Of a DNA stretch of 64,000 nucleotides, positions 35,490-41,997 are shown piece by piece. The stretch's first letter is position 1, and each line of letters begins with the position of its first letter. The stretch covers positions 65,960 through 129,959 of the forward strand of contig NZ_DLHR01000012.1 in NCBI RefSeq assembly GCF_002483315.1, read 5' to 3'. The stretch comes from Flavobacterium sp. UBA7663. GTDB lineage: Bacteria; Bacteroidota; Bacteroidia; Flavobacteriales; Flavobacteriaceae. Position numbers and translations under genes: made by a program. The notes beneath the pieces were generated by a model. It saw nothing but the letters and a program-made list of their open reading frames with translations, searched no databases and was not told the origin of the DNA.

Positions 35490-36158
35490 TTATCGATTTA
35501 AATAAAAATTATTAGATTTCTTTTTGGTTGATTCGCTTCCAAAAACTTTCCAATTTGAAATTCTGGTTTCAAGATTCCAGAATTTTTCATCTTCAAATTT
35601 CAGCCGCCCAGTTTGCTCACATTCTTCGCTCCAGTAATTAAAGAAACTATCAAGTTTTTCCTTTGAAAATTGATTTTGAAATTGGAAAATTTGTTTTTTA
35701 AAAACTTCTTTTCTTTCTAATGTTTCTAATTCTTTCTTTTCTTTATTAGTTGTTGTTTTTTGATTGTTGCTTGAATGTTTATGGATTGTTTTTGGATTAT
35801 TAACCTGTTTGTTAGAAATAAAAAACTCTTTAGTAAAAACATCAGAATCTAAAAGCTTAATTAAGGTAAATTGATTTGTTGGTCTTCTTTCAATATAGCC
35901 TGTTCTTTCTAATTTTTTTAATGCAGTTCTAATCGTCTGAATCGAAATATTTAATTCAACATGAAGTTTATCGATAGATGTTACAAATTCTCCAATTTTT
36001 ATTTCAATTCCTCTCCAATTGTTTTCTTTAAAATTAGCTTTTAAGAGTATGTGGAAATACAATCTTGCAACATTTGGATCACTATACCATTGCCATTCTA
36101 AAACTTGTTTAGAAAGCTTTACGAATCCATTGTCATAAATGTTTTTTATTTCTTTCAT
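35490..36158 (-). CDS. Winged-helix replication-type protein
   Basis: A 222-aa protein. The N-terminus (KLSKQVLEWQWYSDPNVARL then FHILLKANF) and the winged helix at about residues 45-105 (KLHVELNISIQTIRTALKKL then ERTGYIERRP) match phage- and island-type replisome organisers of the DnaD-like or GntR-like kind. A Lys/Thr-rich linker and a C-terminal domain with FFNYWSE follow. It pairs with the DnaC-like loader downstream and overlaps the small upstream gene by 26 bp. Its origin is not identified. Confidence 0.65.
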   Translation of the reverse strand: MKEIKNIYDNGFVKLSKQVLEWQWYSDPNVARLYFHILLKANFKENNWRGIEIKIGEFVTSIDKLHVELNISIQTIRTALKKLERTGYIERRPTNQFTLIKLLDSDVFTKEFFISNKQVNNPKTIHKHSSNNQKTTTNKEKKELETLERKEVFKKQIFQFQNQFSKEKLDSFFNYWSEECEQTGRLKFEDEKFWNLETRISNWKVFGSESTKKKSNNFYLNR

Positions 36159-36333
36159 CTTGTATTTTAGTATTATAGTTAGTAATAATGATTATAGTTA
36201 ATACAATAATTAATAGTATTGAAGTTTTTAAAATTTGGTTTTCATTTTGTATTCTCATTACATTTTCAATTTCTAATTGAACAATATCATCACTAGGAAT
36301 CAAGATTAAATTTTCTGTATCTGGATTTATCAT
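36133..36333 (-). CDS. Small single-pass membrane protein, 66 aa
   Basis: One hydrophobic segment (ILLIIVLTIIIITNY, residues about 38-52) with an acidic N-terminal part and a basic C-terminal end (DERNKKHL). Start and stop overlap its neighbours in the leftward operon, which supports translation. Function unknown. Confidence 0.55.
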   Translation of the reverse strand: MINPDTENLILIPSDDIVQLEIENVMRIQNENQILKTSILLIIVLTIIIITNYNTKIQDERNKKHL

Positions 36334-36698
36334 AATTTGGAAATTAAATATCTGTTTTCATCAATTTTTTCAAATGAAATATCATACACTTGATAAGCAG
36401 TTCCTTTCATGTCATTATTTGAAGTAAGATTTGTAAAATATCTAAAGTCAAAACCTTTGCCTTTCAAAAATTCACGATGAATAGTTATTGTTTTTTCTTT
36501 TGATAAAAGTTCAATTCCAATTTTATAATTAACCATTAATTGATTATTGGTTTGCTTAAGTTCATTTCTCAGTTTGTTATTTATTTGATTGTGAAAACTG
36601 ATTCTATTGTATTTATTTGCAAATACTTGATTGTTTCTTTTTGGAATAAACTCTTCACCAGAGTACAAGCAAGTTCTTTTTTGAATTTGTTTTGTCAT
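36330..36698 (-). CDS. Hypothetical protein, 122 aa
   Basis: Begins MTKQIQKRTCLYSGEEFIPK, a short motif with one cysteine like a degenerate zinc-knuckle start (family members often read CxxxGxxF-x2-KR). It overlaps the next gene by 4 bp (ATGA). It is the first gene of the replication module after the HTH gene. No function can be given. Confidence 0.6.
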   Translation of the reverse strand: MTKQIQKRTCLYSGEEFIPKRNNQVFANKYNRISFHNQINNKLRNELKQTNNQLMVNYKIGIELLSKEKTITIHREFLKGKGFDFRYFTNLTSNNDMKGTAYQVYDISFEKIDENRYLISKL

Positions 36699-36762
36699 AA
36701 TTAGAAAGTTTTAAGTTGTTTGAAAGTTTTTTAATATGCTTCTAAGCAAAATTCTATTTTCT

Positions 36763-36963
36763 TTAGAATCTTGGCCTAATAGAATTAATGTTTTCCTCGG
36801 TTAATGAATCTAAATATATTAGAACTCTTTTACCAAGTTTAAAGGCTTTGATTCGATGATCTCGAATTAAACGGTCGATTGTTTTGGCAGAAACCTTTAG
36901 ATGGTTAGCCGCTTCATATCTGGATAGATATTTTGGAGGTGTAATATTTGTATTCATATTCAA
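36763..36963 (-). CDS. Helix-turn-helix protein, excisionase/MerR-like
   Basis: A 66-aa protein: KYLSRYEAANHLKVSAKTID then RLIRDHRIKAFKLGKRVLI, the classic HTH_17/excisionase-family fold that binds DNA as a recombination directionality factor or small activator. It is the first leftward gene of the right-end module and the likely excision partner of the integrase 32 kb away at the other end. Confidence 0.85.
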   Translation of the reverse strand: MNMNTNITPPKYLSRYEAANHLKVSAKTIDRLIRDHRIKAFKLGKRVLIYLDSLTEENINSIRPRF

Positions 36964-37009
36964 ATATATTTTTGATTTTGAATTACAAATTTTGTGATTT
37001 TGTTAAAGT

Positions 37010-37055
37010 AAAAACGCCCCATTTTTTAATTAAGAAAATAAAAGAGGACGTTTTT
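37010..37055 (-). terminator. Terminator of the 312-aa gene
   Basis: On the minus strand AAAAACGTCCT pairs with GGGGCGTTTTT (G-U pairs included), with an AT-rich loop of about 23 nt. Confidence 0.5.
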
Positions 37056-37082
37056 ATATTGAACTTTTTTGTATGGATATTA

Positions 37083-38021
37083 TCATTTAGAATTTAGGAT
37101 TTTTCTAAACTTCTTTTTTAATTCTTTTTCTTCTAAATCAACATATTCTCTGTAAAAAAACACAATTGTTATGTGCTTAAAAAAGGGCAATAACAATCTA
37201 TTTTTTTTAGTAACAGATAAAGAAGGATTTATTTTAATGTTACTATTTATAATTTCAAATAATTTTTCTTTTGATTCTTTATGACTAGAAAAAAGATTAA
37301 GTTCATTAATGATTTCTTCAATATAATCTATATCATCAGTTTTGAATGAATTGTAAAAACTTTCAATATAGTCTTGTTTATTATCAAAATCAAATGGAGC
37401 ATAATTTTTAGTTTCTAATTCTGAACTAAATTTTATAAAAGTTTCATAAAATACTTTAAAGTTTATATTTGTTTTATTATCTTTTTTTCTAACCGAGTAA
37501 TAGAAGTATATATTTTTTGATAATTTAACAAATAAAAATTTGTAAGTAAAATTAATAATCTCCTGTAGAAAGAAGTTAGAATCAATTTCAATATCTGGAT
37601 TGTTATTATAATCTTCTAAAAGTTCTTCAATTTTAATTAAATCAATTCTATAGTTTAATAGATTTACAAATTGTTTTTTTTTTGGAATAAATTCAGAAGT
37701 TATTTCATCTTTATTTATTTTTTCAATTTTTGTATTAAATGATAGTCTTAAAATTCTACTTAATAATATTTCAAATAAAAGTTGAGGATTTGATGAGTTT
37801 ATAACTTTTAAAAGATCTTCTTTAAACAAATTATCTTCGTTTGTAAATAAATTAATTTTATCAATTGACTCATGAATCGTTTTATTGATTACATATTGAT
37901 AATTTCTACTATTGGGAACAAAAATCTTTTTTTTAATGTCTTCATATGAACATAAATTATCCTTATCAAATGCATAAAATTGATAAAAAGGGAATAGGAT
38001 ACGAACGGAAGAATCATTCAT
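37083..38021 (-). CDS. Unknown 312-aa protein next to the right island end
   Basis: A Lys/Asn/Ile-rich, mostly helical soluble protein beginning MNDSSVRILFPFYQFYAFDK, with no signal peptide and no domain that I recognise. It is a single-gene unit with its own terminator between the replication module and attR. Lone genes of this kind at tRNA-proximal island ends are often recent cargo; a defence or regulatory role is possible but unproven. Confidence 0.65.
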   Translation of the reverse strand: MNDSSVRILFPFYQFYAFDKDNLCSYEDIKKKIFVPNSRNYQYVINKTIHESIDKINLFTNEDNLFKEDLLKVINSSNPQLLFEILLSRILRLSFNTKIEKINKDEITSEFIPKKKQFVNLLNYRIDLIKIEELLEDYNNNPDIEIDSNFFLQEIINFTYKFLFVKLSKNIYFYYSVRKKDNKTNINFKVFYETFIKFSSELETKNYAPFDFDNKQDYIESFYNSFKTDDIDYIEEIINELNLFSSHKESKEKLFEIINSNIKINPSLSVTKKNRLLLPFFKHITIVFFYREYVDLEEKELKKKFRKILNSK

Positions 38022-38089
38022 ATTTTTTTTAAATTATTTCTTTAGAAAATTTAAAATAAAAAGTTATTTTAGTAAAGATATTAGGTTTT

Positions 38090-38108
38090 GGCACAAAAAA
38101 GGCACAAA
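38090..38108. repeat. Tandem GGCACAAA repeats, possible integrase arm sites at the right end
   Basis: GGCACAAA occurs twice with an 11-bp period, 54 bp inside attR. It is comparable to the GGTCACAA pair near attL. Confidence 0.4.
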
Positions 38109-38111
38109 TAG

Positions 38112-38155
38112 AAAATAAAAATCCCCAAAACCTTATTTTATAAGGGATTGGGGAT
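38112..38155 (-). terminator. Island-supplied terminator of tRNA-Arg
   Basis: On the minus strand ATCCCCAA-TC-CCTTAT pairs with ATAAGG-TT-TTGGGGAT, followed by TTTTATTTT. It begins 7 nt after the tRNA 3' end and replaces the original hairpin now stranded at 3384-3408. Confidence 0.8.
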
Positions 38156-38161
38156 GTTGAA

Positions 38162-38174
38162 GTGACCTCGACTG
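38162..38174. repeat. attR: right copy of the 13-bp repeat within tRNA-Arg
   Basis: GTGACCTCGACTG, the complement of the tRNA acceptor 3' strand and part of the T-stem; identical to 3418-3430. Confidence 0.8.
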
Positions 38175-38236
38175 GATTCAAACCAGTAACCTTCTGAGCC
38201 GTAATCAGATGCGCTATTCAGTTGCGCCACGAGGCC
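38163..38236 (-). tRNA. tRNA-Arg (anticodon ACG)
   Basis: The 74-nt minus-strand sequence folds as a full cloverleaf. The acceptor is GGCCTCG/CGAGGTC with one G-U pair, the D-stem GCGC/GCGC, and the anticodon stem TCTGA/TCAGA with loop TTACGGC. The T-arm is ACTGG-TTTGAAT-CCAGT and the discriminator is A. CCA is not encoded. Its 3' end is the integration site of the island and is kept intact by it. A consensus promoter lies 12 bp upstream. Confidence 0.95.
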
Positions 38237-38248
38237 TTAATGCGGGTG

Positions 38249-38278
38249 CAAATATAGAGATAAATGTGTAAATTGCAA
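38249..38278 (-). promoter_or_regulatory. tRNA-Arg promoter
   Basis: Minus strand TTG (38276-38278), 19 nt, TATATTTG (38249-38256): a full consensus match. The tRNA-His gene has the same layout. Confidence 0.8.
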
Positions 38279-38305
38279 ACCAATTACAGAAAAAATATAT
38301 AAAAA

Positions 38306-38818
38306 ATGAACTTAGAAAACTATATCCGTGATATTCAGGATTTTCCGAAGCCAGGAATTGGATTTAAAGATATTACACCTTTGTTAAGTAATCCAGAAGC
38401 AACTTCTGCTTGCTTAGATTTGTTAGCCATTACTTTAGCAGATAAAAAGATTAATAAGGTAATAGGAGTTGAGAGTCGTGGTTTCTTTTTTGGAATTTTG
38501 TTAGCACAAAAATTAAATGCAGGGTTTGTTCCTGTTCGAAAACCTAAAAAGTTACCTTTTGAAACAATTAGTGCGTCATACGAATTGGAATACGGAACAG
38601 ATACTTTAGAAATGCATATTGACGCCATTCAAAAAGGGGATAAGGTTTTAATTCATGATGATGTTTTAGCGACTGGAGGAACTGCAAAAGCCGTTTGTGA
38701 ATTAGTAGAGCAGTTAGGTGGCGAAATCGTACAAATGAATTTCTTAATGGAATTATCGTTTTTAAACGGAAGAGAAAAATTAGGGAATAAAGAGATTTTT
38801 GCTGCTTTGACATATTAG
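38306..38818 (+). CDS. apt: Adenine phosphoribosyltransferase
   Basis: A 170-aa enzyme of purine salvage: adenine + PRPP gives AMP + PPi in the cytosol. The PRPP-binding motif VLIHDDVLATGGTA lies at residues 114-127, and the N-terminal IRDIQDFPKPGIGFKDITPL segment is typical of Apt. Complete, with normal length. It stands alone between tRNA-Arg (divergent) and the convergent acyl-CoA dehydrogenase gene, from which a terminator separates it. Confidence 0.95.
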   Translation: MNLENYIRDIQDFPKPGIGFKDITPLLSNPEATSACLDLLAITLADKKINKVIGVESRGFFFGILLAQKLNAGFVPVRKPKKLPFETISASYELEYGTDTLEMHIDAIQKGDKVLIHDDVLATGGTAKAVCELVEQLGGEIVQMNFLMELSFLNGREKLGNKEIFAALTY

Positions 38819-38824
38819 AATAAA

Positions 38825-38854
38825 AAACCATCCGCTACAACGGATGGTTTTTTT
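38825..38854 (+). terminator. Terminator after apt
   Basis: AAACCATCCG-CTACAA-CGGATGGTTT stem-loop followed by TTTT; A-rich on the other side, so it may serve the convergent gene as well. Confidence 0.8.
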
Positions 38855-38882
38855 AAACAAACTAAACCAATTAATTGCTGTA

Positions 38883-40673
38883 TTAAAAAGCGTATTTGTT
38901 TTCGCTAATAATTTTTGCAGCAATTTTTTCACGAAGACCAATTACATTTGGCATATTCGTATATTTTGTAAAACGTTTTAATCCCATTAACATCATACGT
39001 TGTTCGTCACCTTCAGCAAATGAAACGATTCCTTCTTTTCCTTTTTGGTTTACGATATCTACGGCATGATATAAGTATAATTTTGCCATTGCAATTTGCT
39101 CCTGAACTTTGTCTTCGCCTTCTTTTTTAGCTAATTTTTCAGTTCTAAGAATAGTACTTTCAGCCATGTAAATTTCGATTAAGATATCAGAAGCGGCCAT
39201 TAATAATTGTTGGTGTGATTCTAATTCTGCTCCGTATTTTTGAACTGCAGCACCCGCTACCATTAAGAATACTTTTTTCAATTTGGCAATCATTTCTTTT
39301 TCTTCAGCAAATAATTCTGAATAATCCGGAATGTCGAAAGATGGAATTCCCATTAATTCTTCGGCAACAGCCATTGCTGGACCTAATAAATCCACATGAC
39401 CTTTCATTGCTTTTTTTACTAACATACCAACTGATAACATTCTGTTGATTTCGTTAGTTCCTTCGTAAATTCTTGCGATACGAGCATCTCTCCAAGCGCT
39501 TTCCATTGGTGCATCTTCTGAGAATCCCATTCCACCAAAAATTTGGATTCCTTCGTCTGTACAAGCTTGAACGTCTTCAGAAACCGCTACTTTTAAGATA
39601 GAACATTCGATTGCGAATTCTTCTACACCTTTTAATTCTGCTTCTTGGTGCGAATTTCCTTCACTAACTCTAATATTGATTCTGTTTTCGATATCAGATG
39701 CAGCTCTGTAAGTAGCACTTTCTCCTGCATAAGCATTTGTAGCCATTTCAGCAATTTTAGCTTGAATTGCTCCAAAACTTGAAATAGGTGTTTTAAACTG
39801 AACTCTTTCGTTAGCATAATGTACTGCTCCAGTAATGGTTCTACGTTGTGCTTCTAAACAAGCTGCTGCTAATTTAATACGTCCAACATTTAAAGCATTC
39901 ATAGCAATTTTAAAACCTTCGCCACGACCTGCCAACATATTTTCTACAGGAACTTTTGTTTCGTTAAAGAAAACCTGACGAGTAGAAGAGGAGCGAATAC
40001 CTAATTTGTGCTCTTCGTCACCCATTGAAATTCCGTTTGAAGGATCATTTTCAACGATGAAACCGGTAATATTTTTATCGTCTTCAATACGAGCGAAAAC
40101 AATCATTACGTTACAAAAACCAGCATTAGAAATCCACATTTTTCCACCTGTGATTTTATAATGTGTGCCATCTTCTGAAAGAACCGCTTTTGTTTTTCCT
40201 GAATTTGCATCTGAACCAGCTCCAGGTTCTGTTAAACAATACGCACCAAACCATTCGCCAGAAGCTAATTTTGGTACATATTTTTGTTTTTGTTCCTCTG
40301 TTCCGTATAAAGTAATAGGCATAGTTCCAATTCCAGTGTGCGCTCCAAATGCAGTTGAAAACGAACCAGTTGCTCCTGAAATATAATCACAAACTAAAAC
40401 GGTGTTTACGAATCCCATTTCCATTCCGCCATAAGCAGCAGGAACAGCAACGCTTAAATAACCTAATTCACCAGCTTTACGCATGATGTCTTCGGTTAAA
40501 GCATAATCTTTCTTTTCGAAACGTTCTTTGTTTGGCCAAATTTCTTTGTCTACGAATTCGATAACCGAATCACGCATCATAACTTGTTCTTCATTGAAAT
40601 CTTCTGGAGTGAAGATGTCTTCGCATTTTGTTTCTTTTACAAGGAATTGTCCTCCTCTGATGATATCTGACAT
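38883..40673 (-). CDS. fadE: Acyl-CoA dehydrogenase (FadE-type)
   Basis: A 596-aa flavoprotein with the acyl-CoA dehydrogenase core (residues about 30-430) containing AYCLTEPGAGSDANSGKT and KMWISNAGFCNVMIVFARIE in the FAD/substrate region, and GGMGFSEDAPMESAWRDARI then RIYEGTNEI near the catalytic base. A C-terminal extension of about 150 residues resembles VLCAD-type enzymes. It oxidises acyl-CoA to trans-2-enoyl-CoA, the first step of beta-oxidation. It is last in the order FadN-FadA-FadE, the same as the Bacillus fadNAE operon, with a repeat-containing gap of 136 bp before it. Confidence 0.93.
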   Translation of the reverse strand: MSDIIRGGQFLVKETKCEDIFTPEDFNEEQVMMRDSVIEFVDKEIWPNKERFEKKDYALTEDIMRKAGELGYLSVAVPAAYGGMEMGFVNTVLVCDYISGATGSFSTAFGAHTGIGTMPITLYGTEEQKQKYVPKLASGEWFGAYCLTEPGAGSDANSGKTKAVLSEDGTHYKITGGKMWISNAGFCNVMIVFARIEDDKNITGFIVENDPSNGISMGDEEHKLGIRSSSTRQVFFNETKVPVENMLAGRGEGFKIAMNALNVGRIKLAAACLEAQRRTITGAVHYANERVQFKTPISSFGAIQAKIAEMATNAYAGESATYRAASDIENRINIRVSEGNSHQEAELKGVEEFAIECSILKVAVSEDVQACTDEGIQIFGGMGFSEDAPMESAWRDARIARIYEGTNEINRMLSVGMLVKKAMKGHVDLLGPAMAVAEELMGIPSFDIPDYSELFAEEKEMIAKLKKVFLMVAGAAVQKYGAELESHQQLLMAASDILIEIYMAESTILRTEKLAKKEGEDKVQEQIAMAKLYLYHAVDIVNQKGKEGIVSFAEGDEQRMMLMGLKRFTKYTNMPNVIGLREKIAAKIISENKYAF

Positions 40674-40677
40674 AATT

Positions 40678-40812
40678 AGCCCCCTATCCCCGAAAGGGGG
40701 AACCTATTAGGGGTCAATAGGGTTTAAATTTTACAATATATTTTATTTATAGTATTTCAGCACAAAGTATAACCACAATCCATATTCCCCTTTTGGGGGT
40801 TATGGGGTTTTA
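40678..40812. repeat. Inverted-repeat element between thiolase and acyl-CoA dehydrogenase genes
   Basis: CCCCCTATCCCCGAAAGGGGGAA at the left is mirrored by ATTCCCCTTTTGGGGGTTATGGGG at the right, about 70 bp apart. Each arm also forms its own small hairpin. Such elements of the type 'aacccc...ccttt' are scattered in flavobacterial genomes. The right arm reaches the thiolase stop codon. Confidence 0.55.
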
Positions 40813-41994
40813 CTTCAAAAATTCGTAAATTCCTGCTGTTCCTTGTCCTGTTCCCACGCACATAGATACGATTCCATATTTACTTCCTCTTAATCGCATT
40901 TCGTCAAACAATTGAACAGAAAGTTTTGCACCAGTACAACCTAGTGGGTGACCTAAAGCGATAGCTCCACCATTTACGTTTACGATATCAGGATTTAAGC
41001 CTAATTCTCTAACAACAGCTAACGATTGAGAAGCAAACGCTTCGTTTAATTCAATTAAATCAATGTCAGATTGTTTTAAACCTGCTTGTTTTAATGCTTT
41101 TGGAATTGCCTTCACAGGACCGATTCCCATGATTCTTGGTTCTACACCTGCTGAAGCAAAATTTACTAATCGAGCAATAGGTTCAAGATTTAATTCTTTT
41201 ACCATTTCTTCACTCATAACTAATACGAAAGCTGCTCCATCACTCATTTGAGATGAGTTTCCTGCTGTTACACTTCCGTCAGCAGCAAATACGGGTCTTA
41301 AACCTGCTAATGCCGCAACAGAAGTTCCTGCTCTTGGGCCTTCATCTTTATTAACAACATAAGAACGCGTTTCTTTTTTACCATTTTCATTAATAAAAGT
41401 TTCTTCTACTGTAATAGGAACTATTTGAGCGTCAAATTTGCCTTCTGCTTGTGCTTTTAAAGCCTTCATATGTGATTGATATGCAAATTCATCTTGATCT
41501 TCACGAGAAACGTTGAATTGTTTTGCAACCGCCTCAGCAGTTAATCCCATTCCCCAATAATAATCTTCATGACCAGCAGCTGCAGCTTTGTAATCTGGTG
41601 TTGGTTTGTAGCCTCCCATTGGAATATAACTCATACTTTCGGCACCACCAGCAATGATACAATCTGCCATTCCAGATTGAATTTTTGCTGTTGCCATTCC
41701 GATAGTTTCAATACCTGATGCACAATATCTATTTACTGTAACACCTGGAACATCTTCTACTTTTAATCCCATTAATGAAATTAATCTACCAACGTTTAAA
41801 CCTTGTTCTGCTTCAGGCATGGCATTTCCTACCATAACATCATCAATACGAGTTTTATCAAAATTAGGAAGCTCTTTCATCATGTGTTCGATGGTTTCTG
41901 CTGCTAATTCGTCAGGACGTTTAAAACGAAAAACTCCTTTTGGTGCTTTTCCTACTGCTGTTCTATATGCTTTTACTATATATGCTGTTTTCAT
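40810..41994 (-). CDS. fadA: Acetyl-CoA C-acyltransferase (3-ketoacyl-CoA thiolase)
   Basis: A 394-aa thiolase with all catalytic motifs: nucleophile Cys in NRYCASGIETI (about residue 90), the NEAFASQ motif, HPLGCTGAK with the His, and CVGTGQG with the second Cys. It cleaves 3-ketoacyl-CoA to acetyl-CoA and a shortened acyl-CoA, the last step of beta-oxidation. The start lies 3 nt after the stop of the multifunctional enzyme gene, so the two are co-translated. Confidence 0.95.
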   Translation of the reverse strand: MKTAYIVKAYRTAVGKAPKGVFRFKRPDELAAETIEHMMKELPNFDKTRIDDVMVGNAMPEAEQGLNVGRLISLMGLKVEDVPGVTVNRYCASGIETIGMATAKIQSGMADCIIAGGAESMSYIPMGGYKPTPDYKAAAAGHEDYYWGMGLTAEAVAKQFNVSREDQDEFAYQSHMKALKAQAEGKFDAQIVPITVEETFINENGKKETRSYVVNKDEGPRAGTSVAALAGLRPVFAADGSVTAGNSSQMSDGAAFVLVMSEEMVKELNLEPIARLVNFASAGVEPRIMGIGPVKAIPKALKQAGLKQSDIDLIELNEAFASQSLAVVRELGLNPDIVNVNGGAIALGHPLGCTGAKLSVQLFDEMRLRGSKYGIVSMCVGTGQGTAGIYEFLK

Positions 41995-41997
41995 CTT

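Larger units (their letters stand above)
3418..38174. mobile_element. Genomic island of about 34.7 kb integrated at tRNA-Arg
   Basis: The 3' end of the intact tRNA-Arg (on the minus strand at the right) is repeated exactly over 13 bp (GTGACCTCGACTG) at the left end. A tyrosine recombinase starts about 200 bp inside the left copy and reads inward. The right end carries an Xis-like HTH protein and replication genes. Paired direct repeats resembling integrase arm sites lie inside both ends. The former tRNA terminator is stranded outside the left end while the tRNA now uses a hairpin supplied by the island. Cargo: Rhs toxin, surface proteins and a large defence operon. No conjugation genes are recognised, so it is probably mobilised by other elements. 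Confidence 0.85.
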
